Below are positions 17,293 through 26,571 of a stretch of 64,000 nucleotides of DNA, one piece after another. A program made the translations under genes and the position numbers. The stretch comes from Sedimentitalea xiamensis. GTDB taxonomy: Bacteria > Pseudomonadota > Alphaproteobacteria > Rhodobacterales > Rhodobacteraceae. The stretch covers positions 1 through 64,000 of the forward strand of contig NZ_JASNJE010000003.1 in assembly GCF_030164465.1 (NCBI RefSeq). The letters run 5' to 3'. How positions within the stretch are numbered: the stretch's first letter is position 1; each line of letters opens with the position of its first letter. The notes under the pieces are model-generated. The model did not search any database. It worked only from the letters and a program-made list of their open reading frames with translations, and was not told the origin of the DNA.

Positions 17293-18239
17293 TCCGCCGC
17301 CCGCAGGGTCCGCGGGACCTTGAACTCGACATTCTCGACGGCGGTTTCGATGGTCCGGATGGTGATGTCATACCTTTGCCGGATGGCGTCGATGACTTCG
17401 TCGATCAGTTCTTCGGGGGCGGATGCGCCGGCGGTGACACCGATGCTGTTCACCCCTTTCAGTGCGCGCCAGTCGATGTCCGCGGCCCGCTGGACGAGCT
17501 GGGCATAGGCGCAGCCGGCCTTGGCCCCGACTTCGACCAGGCGACGCGAGTTCGAGGAATTGGGAGCGCCCACCACGAGCATCGCGTCGGCATACGGAGC
17601 CATCGCCTTGACGGCCTCCTGCCGGTTGGTCGTAGCGTAGCAGATGTCTTCCTTGTGCGGCCCGACGATGGCCGGAAACCGGGTCTTGAGCGCGGCCACG
17701 ATGTCGGCGGTGTCATCGACGCTCAGCGTCGTCTGGGTGACGAAGGCGATCCGGGTCTCGTCCCGCACCTGGACCGTGGCGACATCGAGGACGGTTTCAA
17801 CGAGAAGCACCTCGCCTTCCGGAAGCTGGCCCATCGTTCCGATGGTTTCGGGGTGGTCCTTGTGCCCGATCATGATCATCTGCAAGCCGTTGTCCGCGTG
17901 GCGCTGCGCTTCGATATGCACCTTGCTGACCAGCGGGCAGGTGGCGTCCAGATAGATCATCCGGCGCGCGGCGGCCTCGGCGGGAACCGATTTCGGCACG
18001 CCATGGGCGGAAAAGATGACCGGCCTGTCCGCCGGGCATTCGTGCAGTTCCTCGACGAAAACCGCGCCTTTGGCCTTCAGCCCGTCGACCACGAACTTGT
18101 TGTGCACGATTTCGTGACGCACGTAGACCGGCGCGCCCCATTTCTGCAGCGCCATCTCGACGATCTTGATCGCCCGGTCCACACCGGCGCAGAACCCGCG
18201 CGGGGCCGCCAGATACAGGGTGAGGGGCGTCTTGGACAT
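17289..18239 (-). CDS. ispH: 4-hydroxy-3-methylbut-2-enyl diphosphate reductase
   Basis: 316 residues. Last step of the MEP isoprenoid pathway, making IPP and DMAPP. The three cluster cysteines are in [21 protein letters not shown] and [11 protein letters not shown]. The downstream [15 protein letters not shown] contributes diphosphate contacts. The start [15 protein letters not shown] at 18239 is 10 bases after AAGGAG. First gene of a tightly overlapping five-gene operon (ispH, DUF3429, small gene, rnhA, channel). Confidence 0.96.
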   Translation of the reverse strand: MSKTPLTLYLAAPRGFCAGVDRAIKIVEMALQKWGAPVYVRHEIVHNKFVVDGLKAKGAVFVEELHECPADRPVIFSAHGVPKSVPAEAAARRMIYLDATCPLVSKVHIEAQRHADNGLQMIMIGHKDHPETIGTMGQLPEGEVLLVETVLDVATVQVRDETRIAFVTQTTLSVDDTADIVAALKTRFPAIVGPHKEDICYATTNRQEAVKAMAPYADAMLVVGAPNSSNSRRLVEVGAKAGCAYAQLVQRAADIDWRALKGVNSIGVTAGASAPEELIDEVIDAIRQRYDITIRTIETAVENVEFKVPRTLRAAE

Positions 18240-18608
18240 GGCATCGTTTCTCCTTGGCGGGTCACGTAAGGCTTTATGCCGCAATCGTCCAGTAGGTTGA
18301 CGCCGGACGGGCGCTGGATGGCCTGTTCGGCTTTCAGGGCGTCTTTGCCGGCGCGCCGGGCGGCGCCGGTTTCCGGCACCGCAACGCGGAGCGGTGGCCT
18401 GCGATATTCATGGGCCGGGAAACGCTCCGAAGCCTGCACCCCGGTCAACACGGGGTGGCGGGACGCCGTTCCTCCGCCGGGGGCGATCCGGTTCCGCCAT
18501 CCGACGCATCCCATCGACGGCAGCCGGTGTTCCGGCGCGGGACTGCGCCCATTTCCGCCGAAATGGGAGGATCACGCCAGTTCTCGTGAAACCGGCGTGA
18601 ATGTCGTG
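18240..18608. other. 369-bp intergenic stretch with tandem hairpins
   Basis: No gene supported on either strand. Near its right end are two hairpins downstream of the NYN gene (which runs leftwards). One has CACGCC/GGCGTG arms (about 18573-18598); the other is a perfect 8-bp stem CCCATTTC-cgcc-GAAATGGG at 18549-18568. They probably form the 3' end of the NYN transcript. The rest is GC-rich leader sequence of ispH with nothing recognisable. Confidence 0.5.
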
Positions 18609-19181
18609 TCAGCTGTTTGCGACAGAGACGCTGCGCGGTTCCGGCGACACGTCACGCGGCGGACGACCGATCACGTCGCGCAGTTCTTCCAGCTCGATGA
18701 AATTGTCGGCCTGACGGCGAAGTTCGTCCGAAATCATCGGCGGCTGGCTTCGGATCGTTGACACAACCGATACGCGCACGCCCTGGCGTTGCAGGCTGGC
18801 GACCAGCGGACGGAAATCTCCATCGCCGGAAAATAGCACGATGTGATCGACCCTGGGCGCCAGTTCCATGGCATCGACGGTGAGTTCGATGTCCATGTTG
18901 CCTTTGACTTTCCGACGCCCCATGCTGTCGGTGTATTCCTTCGCGGGCTTGGTCACCATCGTGAAGCCATTGTAGTGCAGCCAATCGACCAGTGGCCTTA
19001 TCGGGGAATACTCGTCATTTTCAAGCAAAGCCGTATAATAGAACGCCCGTAGCATCTTTCCACGGCGCATGAATTCCTGTCGCAACAACTTGTAGTCGAT
19101 ATCAAAACCCAGCGCCTTCGCCGCTGCGTAAAGATTCGAACCATCGATGAACAGCGCAAGCCGTTCGTCTTTGTAAAACAT
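18609..19181 (-). CDS. NYN-domain protein (LabA/DUF88 family putative ribonuclease)
   Basis: 190 residues. PIN-like NYN nuclease fold: Asp14 in LALFIDGSNLY, the central KGNMDIELTVDAM, and VLFSGDGDFRPLV supply the acidic metal-binding residues. The C-terminal tail (DVIGRPPRDVSPEP) is disordered. NYN/LabA proteins are thought to act on RNA; the target is unknown. The ATG at 19181 has GGAAAGG upstream. A clear sigma-70 promoter lies about 105 bp upstream, overlapping the start of folK. Confidence 0.88.
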   Translation of the reverse strand: MFYKDERLALFIDGSNLYAAAKALGFDIDYKLLRQEFMRRGKMLRAFYYTALLENDEYSPIRPLVDWLHYNGFTMVTKPAKEYTDSMGRRKVKGNMDIELTVDAMELAPRVDHIVLFSGDGDFRPLVASLQRQGVRVSVVSTIRSQPPMISDELRRQADNFIELEELRDVIGRPPRDVSPEPRSVSVANS

Positions 19182-19287
19182 CAACCTTTCCTTCCGGTAA
19201 TTCGGTCCGTCGGTGTTCCGTGAGTGAGTGAGTGCTAAAAATTGACGGACTTTGATCTTTAAAATAGGTGAACGATCGCTGACGGCA

Positions 19288-19316
19288 AGTATCGCGATCA
19301 TACGAATAGGGGTCAA
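19288..19316 (-). promoter_or_regulatory. Sigma-70 promoter for the NYN gene
   Basis: On the minus strand TTGACC (19316-19311), 17 bases, then GATACT (19293-19288): five of six and four of six consensus bases at ideal spacing. The -35 element overlaps the folK start codon, so the two divergent genes share this region. Confidence 0.6.
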
Positions 19317-19888
19317 TGATGATCGATTTTCGGTCAATTCTTGCAATCGGTATGGGCGGAAACCTGCCTTTTGAGGGTTCCCCGACGGCAGTTACGCTGG
19401 TCCGCGCGCTGCGCCGCCTGTCCGGGCCCGAGGTGGTGATTCGCTCTGTCAGCCGGTTCTTCCAGACTCCCTGTTTTCCCGCCGGGGCAGGGCCGGATTA
19501 CGTGAACGCCGCGGTGCTCGTCGAAACCCGGCTGCCTGTCGCCGAACTCCTGCAAAGGTTGCACCGCGTCGAATTGGAATTCGGACGCGCCCGCGCGCAG
19601 AGATGGGGGATGCGAACCCTGGATCTGGACATCCTGACCTGCGGCGAAAGCGTTCTGCCGGATCCGGAGACGTTTCGCCATTGGCTGACGCTGCCGCGGG
19701 AAACGCAGTTGCAGGCGGTGCCCGATCGGTTGATCGTGCCGCACCCTCGGCTTCAGGACAGGCCGTTCGCGCTGATTCCGCTGGCCGATATCGCGCCCGA
19801 TTGGGTGCACCCGGTCCTGAACCGTTCCGTCCGCGAGCTTTGCGACGCCCTGCCGGCCGAGGATATTGCCGCCGTCCGCCCGATATAG
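19316..19888 (+). CDS. folK: 6-hydroxymethyl-7,8-dihydropterin pyrophosphokinase
   Basis: 190 residues. Folate pathway: transfers pyrophosphate from ATP to hydroxymethyl-dihydropterin. Seen: GMGGNLPFEG near the N-terminus, the SRFFQTPCFP pterin loop, and RWGMRTLDLDIL, where the usual Pro before RTLDLDIL is Met. IVPHPRLQDRPFALIPLADIAP completes the family pattern. Start ATGATG at 19316/19319. Followed by rpoZ after 87 bp containing its own promoter-like elements. Confidence 0.94.
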   Translation: MMIDFRSILAIGMGGNLPFEGSPTAVTLVRALRRLSGPEVVIRSVSRFFQTPCFPAGAGPDYVNAAVLVETRLPVAELLQRLHRVELEFGRARAQRWGMRTLDLDILTCGESVLPDPETFRHWLTLPRETQLQAVPDRLIVPHPRLQDRPFALIPLADIAPDWVHPVLNRSVRELCDALPAEDIAAVRPI

Positions 19889-19909
19889 GCGCGACCCCAT
19901 ATTCTCTGC

Positions 19910-19938
19910 TTGTCAAGCAATAGATTCGCGTCTAAACA
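19910..19938 (+). promoter_or_regulatory. Candidate promoter for rpoZ-rel
   Basis: TTGTCA at 19910-19915, exactly 17 bases, then TAAACA at 19933-19938, 38 bp before the rpoZ start. The -35 matches five of six consensus bases; the -10 is weak. Confidence 0.4.
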
Positions 19939-19975
19939 CGCCTTTTCTGGACACCCTACCTGATGGAGGCCACCG

Positions 19976-20329
19976 ATGGCACGCGTAACGGTCGAAGACT
20001 GCGTCGACAAGGTTCCAAACCGATTCGAACTGGTGATGCTGGCCGCGCACAGGGCTCGGGAAATCTCGGCAGGCGCGGCGATCACGGTCGATCGCGACAA
20101 CGACAAGAACCCCGTGGTGTCGCTGCGTGAAATCGCCGAGGAAACCCAGCGTGCCGACGATCTGCGCGAACGCCTGATCGAAAGCAACCAGAGCCAGATC
20201 GAGATCGACGAGCCGGAAGAGGATTCCATGGCGCTGCTGATGGGTACCGAAGCGGACAAGCCGGCCGAGGACGACATGTCCGAAGAAATGCTGCTGCGTC
20301 AGCTGATGGAGGCCCAGGGTCAGGGCTGA
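19976..20329 (+). CDS. rpoZ: RNA polymerase omega subunit
   Basis: 117 residues. Assists assembly of the beta' subunit and forms part of one ppGpp-binding site. The conserved core [30 protein letters not shown], then [20 protein letters not shown], is typical; the acidic C-terminal extension ([20 protein letters not shown]) is alphaproteobacterial. The next gene, 31 bp on, is rel, whose alarmone acts at this subunit, so the pairing is functional. Confidence 0.97.
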   Translation: MARVTVEDCVDKVPNRFELVMLAAHRAREISAGAAITVDRDNDKNPVVSLREIAEETQRADDLRERLIESNQSQIEIDEPEEDSMALLMGTEADKPAEDDMSEEMLLRQLMEAQGQG

Positions 20330-20360
20330 GGCTGTCGCGACCCTTGAAGGTGCGGACCGG

Positions 20361-22493
20361 ATGATTGCAGTTGAAGATCTGATTGCGCTGGTCCGCAATT
20401 ACAACCCGAAAACCAATGCAGATCGCATCGCCGCAGCCTATGCGTTCGGCCTGGATATGCACAAGGGGCAGTTCCGGCATTCGGGCGAACCCTATTTCTC
20501 GCATCCCGTCGCGGTGGCGGCGATCCTGACCGAACAGCGGTTGGACGATGCGACGATCATCACCGCGCTGCTGCACGACACGATCGAAGACACCAAGGCG
20601 TCCTATTCCGAGGTGGAACGGCGGTTCGGCACCGAAGTGGCGGAACTGGTCGATGGCGTCACCAAGCTGACCAACCTGCAATTGTCCAGCACCGAGACGA
20701 AGCAGGCGGAGAACTTCCGCAAGCTGTTCATGGCCATGTCCAAGGATCTGCGGGTCATCCTGGTCAAGCTGGCGGACCGGCTGCACAACATGCGCACGAT
20801 CAAGTCGATGCGCCCGGAAAAGCAGGTTCAGAAAGCGCGCGAGACGATGGACATCTATGCGCCGCTCGCCGGGCGCATGGGGATGCAGTGGATGCGCGAG
20901 GAACTGGAAGACCTGAGCTTCCGCGTGCTGAACCCGGAAGGCCGGCAATCCATCATCCGCCGCTTCATCACCCTGCAGCGGGAAACCGGGGACGTGATCC
21001 ACCGGATCACCGGCGACATGCGCAACGAACTGGAAAAGGCGGGAATCGAGGCCGAAGTTTTCGGTCGCGCCAAGAAGCCCTATTCGATCTGGCGCAAGAT
21101 GCAGGAAAAGGAACAGGGGTTTTCGCGCCTCTCCGACATCTACGGGTTCCGCATCATCACCCGCAGCGAGGAAGACTGTTACCGCGCGCTGGGAACCATC
21201 CATCAGCGCTGGCGCGCGGTGCCGGGCCGGTTCAAGGACTACATCAGCCAGCCCAAGACCAACGGCTACCGGTCGATCCACACGACGGTATCGGGGCGTG
21301 ACGGAAAGCGCGTCGAGGTGCAGATCCGCACCCGGCAGATGCACGATGTCGCCGAAACCGGCGTTGCGGCGCATTGGTCCTATCGCGACGGGGTGCGGAC
21401 CAGGAACCCGTTCGCGGTGGACCCGGCGAAATGGATCTCGGGGCTGACGGAACAGTTCGACGCCGAGGAAGACCACGAGGATTTTCTCGAAGCGGTCAAA
21501 CTGGAAATGTATTCCGACCAGGTGTTCTGCTTCACGCCCAAGGGCGATGTGGTCAAGCTGCCGCGCGGCGCCACGCCGATCGACTATGCCTATGCCATCC
21601 ATACCCGCATCGGCGGGGCCTGTGTCGGGGCCAAGGTGGATGGGTTGCGGGTGCCCCTTTGGACGCGGCTGAAGAACGGCCAGTCGGTCGAGATCATCAC
21701 CGCCGAGGGCCAGACGCCCCAGACCAGCTGGCTGGACATTGCCACCACCGGCAAGGCGCGCACCGCGATTCGGCGCGCCCTGCGTGAAGTCGACCGGGAA
21801 CGCTTCGTGAAGCTGGGGCAGGAACTGGCGCGCGCCGCATTTGAACATGTGGGCCGAAAGGCTACCGACAAGGCGCTGGCGACCGCAGCCAAACACCTGC
21901 GGCTGCGGGACCGCAAGGAACTGCTGGCCAGACTCGGCAGCGCGGAACTCACGGCGCATGACGTGGTGCAGGCGGTCTATCCCGACCTCGCTCCCGACGC
22001 GGGCGACCAGATTTCGCCGCGTCGCGCCGTGATCGGCCTGAGTCCCGGACAGTCGTTCGAAAGGGCGCCCTGCTGTCAGCCTCTGCCGGGCGAACGGATC
22101 GTCGGCATCACCTTTCGGGGCAAGGGCGTGGTCGTTCATGCGATCGATTGCGACAAACTGAGCGAATACGAGGATCAGCCGGACCGCTGGGTCGATCTGC
22201 ACTGGCACAGCGGCACGCATCCGGCGGTCTATGGTGCAACCCTGGATCTGACGATTGGCAATGACGCGGGGGTGCTGGGGCGTATTTGCACATTGATCGG
22301 TGAAAAAAAGGCCAATATCAGCGATCTCGTGTTCGTCGACAGGAAACCCGATTTCTTCCGGCTTCTTGTCAGCGTCGAACTGCGGGATGTCGAACAGCTG
22401 TTGTCCCTGATGTTGGCGCTCGAGGCGGATAGCGACGTGGCCGCCGTGGAGCGATTTCGAGAGAAGGCCAAGGTTCATTCCGCGGCCAGTTGA
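20361..22493 (+). CDS. rel: Bifunctional (p)ppGpp synthetase/hydrolase
   Basis: 710 residues. The N-terminal HD hydrolase (about 25-180) is intact: FSHPVAVAAIL, LLHDTIEDT and KLADRLHNMRTI. The synthetase domain (about 240-360) carries RFKDYISQPKTNGYRSIHT; the RFKD form is the Rel/SpoT type rather than the RelA EFDD type, matching a bifunctional enzyme. TGS (about 385-450, FCFTPKGDVVKLPRGATPIDYAY) and a C-terminal ACT domain (about 630-705) follow. Single alphaproteobacterial alarmone enzyme of the stringent response. Confidence 0.97.
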   Translation: MIAVEDLIALVRNYNPKTNADRIAAAYAFGLDMHKGQFRHSGEPYFSHPVAVAAILTEQRLDDATIITALLHDTIEDTKASYSEVERRFGTEVAELVDGVTKLTNLQLSSTETKQAENFRKLFMAMSKDLRVILVKLADRLHNMRTIKSMRPEKQVQKARETMDIYAPLAGRMGMQWMREELEDLSFRVLNPEGRQSIIRRFITLQRETGDVIHRITGDMRNELEKAGIEAEVFGRAKKPYSIWRKMQEKEQGFSRLSDIYGFRIITRSEEDCYRALGTIHQRWRAVPGRFKDYISQPKTNGYRSIHTTVSGRDGKRVEVQIRTRQMHDVAETGVAAHWSYRDGVRTRNPFAVDPAKWISGLTEQFDAEEDHEDFLEAVKLEMYSDQVFCFTPKGDVVKLPRGATPIDYAYAIHTRIGGACVGAKVDGLRVPLWTRLKNGQSVEIITAEGQTPQTSWLDIATTGKARTAIRRALREVDRERFVKLGQELARAAFEHVGRKATDKALATAAKHLRLRDRKELLARLGSAELTAHDVVQAVYPDLAPDAGDQISPRRAVIGLSPGQSFERAPCCQPLPGERIVGITFRGKGVVVHAIDCDKLSEYEDQPDRWVDLHWHSGTHPAVYGATLDLTIGNDAGVLGRICTLIGEKKANISDLVFVDRKPDFFRLLVSVELRDVEQLLSLMLALEADSDVAAVERFREKAKVHSAAS

Positions 22494-22522
22494 AGCAGAC
22501 CCGGCAAGCAGAGGACTCCCCC

Positions 22523-23179
22523 TTGGTATTCAGACGCCGTGACCGACGCCCGATGCTGCGCGCCACAGCGGATTTTCTGTATCCTCGTGGCGGCTGGACC
22601 CGCGCGTTTCACTATATCAAGCACCGCGTCCGGCGGTTGCCGGATTCACCGGAACGGATTGCCCGCGGAATCTGGGCTGGCGTCTTCACCACGTTCACGC
22701 CGTTTTACACGATGCATTTCCTGGTGGCCTTCCTGATCGCGCGGCTGATGCAGGCCAATATCCTCGCGGCGCTGATGGCGACGTTCTTCGGTAACCCGCT
22801 GACCTATGTCCCCATCGGCTTTGTCTCGCTGAAGACCGGGCATTTCATTCTTGGGACGAAGTTCGAAGAACACCACGCCCGGTCCTTCGGCGGCAAGTTC
22901 CTGGATGCGGGCGACGATCTGAAGAACAACTTCATCGCCATGTTCACCGACAAGACCGCGGATTGGCACGGGCTGAGCGTGTTCTACCATGAGATTTTCC
23001 TGCCCTACCTGGTCGGGGGGATCCTGCCCGGAATGATCACCGCGACGATCTTCTACTACCTGAGCGTTCCGCTGATCCGGGCCTATCAGAAGCGCCGCAA
23101 GAAGATCATCAAGAAGAAGTTCGACGCGATTCGAAAAAAGGCCGAGACAGAGGCTGACGAAACCGCGAAAGCTGAATAA
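22523..23179 (+). CDS. DUF2062 family membrane protein
   Basis: 218 residues from TTG at 22523, which sits 7 bases after AGAGGA and gives MVFRRRDRRPML; a TTG at 22490 overlapping the rel stop is the alternative. The DUF2062 core is clear: PERIARGIWAGVFTTFTPFYTMHFLVAFLIARLMQANILAA, FFGNPLTYVP, and a second hydrophobic pair near LVGGILPGMITATIFYYLSVP. The tail is strongly basic (KRRKKIIKKK). Function unknown; inner membrane. Part of the rel-pdxJ run. Confidence 0.85.
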   Translation: MVFRRRDRRPMLRATADFLYPRGGWTRAFHYIKHRVRRLPDSPERIARGIWAGVFTTFTPFYTMHFLVAFLIARLMQANILAALMATFFGNPLTYVPIGFVSLKTGHFILGTKFEEHHARSFGGKFLDAGDDLKNNFIAMFTDKTADWHGLSVFYHEIFLPYLVGGILPGMITATIFYYLSVPLIRAYQKRRKKIIKKKFDAIRKKAETEADETAKAE

Positions 23180-23211
23180 CCTGCCACCAGACAAGCGACC
23201 GGAAATTCGAC

Positions 23212-23961
23212 ATGACAAACAAGCGTCTTCGCTTTGGCGTGAACATCGACCATGTGGCGACCGTCAGGAACGCCCGCGGCGGCGATACGCCCGATCCCCT
23301 GAGGGCGGCCCGTATCGCGCAAGAGGCGGGGGCGGACGGGATCACCGCCCATCTGCGCGAGGACCGGCGCCACATCAGCGATTCCGACATCGACGGGTTG
23401 ATGCAGATCCTGGACATACCGCTGAATTTCGAGATGGCGGCGACGGAAGAAATGCAGGCCATCGCTCTGCGCCACAGGCCCCATGCGGTCTGCATCGTGC
23501 CGGAAAAGCGCGAGGAACGCACGACCGAGGGCGGGCTGGACGTGGCGCGCGACGAAAACCGTCTTGCGGCGTTCATCGCCCCGTTGCGCGACGCGGGCTC
23601 CCGCGTGTCGATCTTCATCGCAGCCGACATCCGGCAGGTCGAAGCGGCGCATCGGATCGGTGCGCAGGTGGTCGAGCTTCATTCCGGCGCCTATTGCGAT
23701 GCCCATCACGAGGGGCGCCTGGACGACCGCGACCGCGAACTCGAAGCCCTGAGGCAGATGGTGGACCAGGCCGCCAGTCTGGGGCTTGAGGTTCATGTGG
23801 GCCATGGGCTCACCTACGAGACGGTACAGCCGGTTGCCGCCTTTCCGCAGGTCGTCGAACTGAACATCGGCCATTTCCTGATCGGCGAGGCGATTTTCCG
23901 CGGTCTGGAACCGGCGATCGCCGAAATGCGGCGGCTGATGGACGAGGCGCGCGGTGATTGA
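23212..23961 (+). CDS. pdxJ: Pyridoxine 5'-phosphate synthase
   Basis: 249 residues, TIM barrel that condenses 1-deoxyxylulose 5-phosphate with 3-amino-2-oxopropyl phosphate to pyridoxine phosphate. Diagnostic: LRFGVNIDHVATVRNARGG at the start, HLREDRRHISD (catalytic His), EMAATEEM (Glu), and VHVGHGLTYETV near the phosphate site. Overlaps the following LysE-type gene by 8 bp. Head of the classic pdxJ-acpS-lepB-rnc-era-recO order. Confidence 0.97.
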   Translation: MTNKRLRFGVNIDHVATVRNARGGDTPDPLRAARIAQEAGADGITAHLREDRRHISDSDIDGLMQILDIPLNFEMAATEEMQAIALRHRPHAVCIVPEKREERTTEGGLDVARDENRLAAFIAPLRDAGSRVSIFIAADIRQVEAAHRIGAQVVELHSGAYCDAHHEGRLDDRDRELEALRQMVDQAASLGLEVHVGHGLTYETVQPVAAFPQVVELNIGHFLIGEAIFRGLEPAIAEMRRLMDEARGD

Positions 23962-24574
23962 CCCCGTAGCCGGCCTTGCGGTCGCGGGCGCATTCCTGAT
24001 CGTCACGGTATCGCCGGGACCGGCGAACCTGGCCTGTGCCGCGATTGCGATGCGCGAGGGGCGCCGCCCCGGAGTCGCCTTCGGCATCGGACTCAGCCTC
24101 GGCCTGGCGTTCTGGGGCGTTCTGGCCGCCTGCGGTCTCGGGGCTGTCCTGCAAAAATCCGAATCGGTTCTGGCCGGTCTGAAGCTTTTCGGAGCCGCCT
24201 ATCTGTTCTGGCTGGCAGCCGTGTCGGCGCGGGCTTCGGCCCGACCGGATGTCCCGGAACGGGCAAGGCCGTCCGGGGACAGGTGGATCGTGCAGGGGCT
24301 GCTGCTCAACCTGTCCAACCCAAAAGCCGTCTTTGCCTGGATGGCGGCGCTGGCCGTCGGGCTTGAGCCGTCCTCTGCCGCCGGATCCGTCGTCCCGGCG
24401 ACGGTTCTCTGCGCCGGAATCGGATTGGCGAACTACCTGATGTGGGCGGCGCTGTTTTCCGTTCCGCGGGTCATGCAGGGCTACCGCCATGCGCGCCGCC
24501 GGATCGAACTGGCGCTTGCCGGAATCTTTGCGACGGCCGGTTTGGGGCTGCTTCGCTCGGCGTTGTCGCGATGA
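23954..24574 (+). CDS. LysE/RhtB family exporter
   Basis: 206 residues from a GTG that overlaps pdxJ by 8 bp. Six hydrophobic segments; the family motif [25 protein letters not shown] in helix 1-2, then [17 protein letters not shown]. LysE-type proteins export amino acids or their analogues. Its stop overlaps acpS (ATGA), so it is inserted inside the usual pdxJ-acpS junction with full translational coupling. Substrate unknown. Confidence 0.87.
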   Translation: MIDPVAGLAVAGAFLIVTVSPGPANLACAAIAMREGRRPGVAFGIGLSLGLAFWGVLAACGLGAVLQKSESVLAGLKLFGAAYLFWLAAVSARASARPDVPERARPSGDRWIVQGLLLNLSNPKAVFAWMAALAVGLEPSSAAGSVVPATVLCAGIGLANYLMWAALFSVPRVMQGYRHARRRIELALAGIFATAGLGLLRSALSR

Positions 24575-24981
24575 TCCTCGGCATCGGCACCGATCTGGCC
24601 AACATCGACCGGATACAGGGCACCCTGGACCGGTTCGGCGACCGGTTCCGCAACCGCGTGTTCACCGAAACCGAGCAGCGCAAGGCGGAACGCCGCCTGG
24701 ACACGGCGGGCACCTATGCCAAACGCTGGGCGGCGAAGGAAGCCTGTTCCAAGGCCCTGGGGACCGGACTGCGCATGGGGATCGCCTGGAAGGACATGGC
24801 CGTGAGCAACCTGCGCACGGGGCAACCGGTGATGGCGGTGACGGGCTGGGCGGCGGACCGGCTCGCGCAGATGACGCCACCGGGCCACGAGGCGATCATT
24901 CATGTGACCCTGACCGATGACCATCCCTGGGCGCAGGCTTTCGTGGTGATCGAGGCGCGCCCGCTCGCCGACGCGCCCTGA
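24571..24981 (+). CDS. acpS: Holo-[acyl-carrier-protein] synthase
   Basis: 136 residues. Moves 4'-phosphopantetheine from CoA to [18 protein letters not shown] holds the metal-binding Asp and [17 protein letters not shown] the metal-binding Glu and Lys; the C-terminal [18 protein letters not shown] closes the fold. The ATG at 24571 overlaps the exporter stop by 4 bp; longer frames lack similarity. Confidence 0.95.
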   Translation: MILGIGTDLANIDRIQGTLDRFGDRFRNRVFTETEQRKAERRLDTAGTYAKRWAAKEACSKALGTGLRMGIAWKDMAVSNLRTGQPVMAVTGWAADRLAQMTPPGHEAIIHVTLTDDHPWAQAFVVIEARPLADAP

Positions 24982-25048
24982 GGGCACCTTGACACTGCCG
25001 CACCGGCCCCGCATGAAGCCCGAAACCCACGAAGCCCCGGAGAACTGC

Positions 25049-25888
25049 ATGGCCGACGACGCCAAGAAGAAAGGAAACCCCATCGTCGAGACGATCAAGA
25101 CGATCGTCTACGCGCTGCTGATCGCAGGGGTGTTCCGCACGCTGTTCTTCCAGCCGTTCTGGATTCCGTCCGGATCGATGAAGGAAACCTTGCTGATCGG
25201 CGATTTCCTGTTCGTCAACAAGATGGCATATGGCTATTCCTTTGCCTCCTGTCCCAGCGTGATCCTGCCCGGTTTCGGAATCAACATCGATGCCGAAGAC
25301 ATCTGCGGCGTGATGCGGGGCGACAACAGCCGCCTGTTCGGATCGGAACCCGAACGGGGCGATGTGGTCGTTTTCCGCCACCCGGTTTCGGGCCGCGACT
25401 TCATCAAGCGGGTGATCGGCATGCCCGGCGACCGCGTGCAGGTTCAGGGGGGCGTGGTGTCGATCAACGGCACGCCCGTCGAGCTGCAACCGGATGGCGT
25501 GTTCGAAGAAATCTATGAGCCGCAGGGCCCGCAAGGCACCCGACCGAGATGTTCCAACGGCCCGGTCGGGAACGGGGCGATCTGCGAAAAGATGCGGATG
25601 CTGGAAACCCTGCCCGGCGGGCGTCAGCACACCATTCTCGATATCGGTGAACAGGGCATGGACGACACCGGCGTCTACCTGGTTCCCGAAGGCCACTATT
25701 TCTTCCTGGGCGACAACCGCGACAATTCCAGCGACAGCCGCCTGCCGCAGAGCGCGGGCGGTGTCGGCTTCGTGCCGTTCGAGAACCTGATCGGACGGGC
25801 GGACCGGATCATGTTCAGTTCGGCGGGACGGTCCATGCTGTTCTTCTGGACCTGGCGCAGCGACCGGTTCTTCAAGGCGGTGCAGTGA
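25049..25888 (+). CDS. lepB: Signal peptidase I
   Basis: 279 residues. One N-terminal membrane anchor ([19 protein letters not shown]), then the Ser/Lys dyad: Ser in [20 protein letters not shown] and Lys in [15 protein letters not shown], with box [12 protein letters not shown]. An insertion containing several cysteines ([29 protein letters not shown]) is common in alphaproteobacterial LepB. The start MADDAKKKG at 25049 follows GGAGA; a TTG 60 bp upstream is less likely. Confidence 0.96.
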   Translation: MADDAKKKGNPIVETIKTIVYALLIAGVFRTLFFQPFWIPSGSMKETLLIGDFLFVNKMAYGYSFASCPSVILPGFGINIDAEDICGVMRGDNSRLFGSEPERGDVVVFRHPVSGRDFIKRVIGMPGDRVQVQGGVVSINGTPVELQPDGVFEEIYEPQGPQGTRPRCSNGPVGNGAICEKMRMLETLPGGRQHTILDIGEQGMDDTGVYLVPEGHYFFLGDNRDNSSDSRLPQSAGGVGFVPFENLIGRADRIMFSSAGRSMLFFWTWRSDRFFKAVQ

Positions 25889-26571
25889 AACTGTCGGCCG
25901 AACTGCAAGCGTTCGAACGCCGGATCGGCCATCAGTTCTCGCGTCCCGAACTCCTGGTTCGCGCCTTGACGCATGGGTCGATCTCGTCGCCGACGCGGCT
26001 GGACAACCAGCGGCTGGAATTCCTCGGCGACCGGGTTCTGGGGCTGGTCATGGCCGAGGCGCTGCTTGACGACGACAAGACGGCGAGTGAAGGGCAACTG
26101 GCCCCCCGTTTCAACGCTCTGGTGCGCAAGGAAGCCTGCGCCGAGGTCGCGCGCGAGATCGATCTGGGGGCGGTGCTGAAACTGGGGCGTTCGGAAATGC
26201 TCACCGGTGGTCGCCGTAAGCAGGCGCTGCTGGGCGACGCGATGGAAGCGGTGATCGCCGCCGTCTACAAGGATGCGGGCTTCGTGACGGCGCGGGATGT
26301 GATCCTTGGGCTTTGGGGCGAGCGCATCCGCACGGTCGAAGCGGATGCCCGCGACCCGAAGACGGCCTTGCAGGAATGGGCACAGGCGCGGGGCGAGGCG
26401 CCGCCGAAATACACCGAACTGGACCGATCGGGCCCCGATCACGCCCCGGTGTTCACGATCGTTGCCAGGATGGACAATGGCAGCGAAGCCCGCGCGACAG
26501 GCGGGTCAAAGCGGCTGGCCGAACAAAGGGCCGCTGCCGCTCTCTTGCGGAAACTGGAGCCGAACCAATGA
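25885..26571 (+). CDS. rnc: Ribonuclease III
   Basis: 228 residues starting at a GTG that overlaps the lepB stop (GTGA). Catalytic domain: [19 protein letters not shown] with the acidic metal site and [18 protein letters not shown] with the second acidic pair. A C-terminal dsRNA-binding domain follows (about 155-225, [20 protein letters not shown] and [16 protein letters not shown]). It processes rRNA and structured mRNAs and may act on the hairpins in the rpo operon of this window. Overlaps era by 4 bp. Confidence 0.97.
   Translation: MKLSAELQAFERRIGHQFSRPELLVRALTHGSISSPTRLDNQRLEFLGDRVLGLVMAEALLDDDKTASEGQLAPRFNALVRKEACAEVAREIDLGAVLKLGRSEMLTGGRRKQALLGDAMEAVIAAVYKDAGFVTARDVILGLWGERIRTVEADARDPKTALQEWAQARGEAPPKYTELDRSGPDHAPVFTIVARMDNGSEARATGGSKRLAEQRAAAALLRKLEPNQ

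Noticed and set aside
18240-18608. Possible RNA gene in the ispH-NYN gap
   Set aside because: Hairpins are explained as 3'-end structures; no tRNA, tmRNA or RNase P features.
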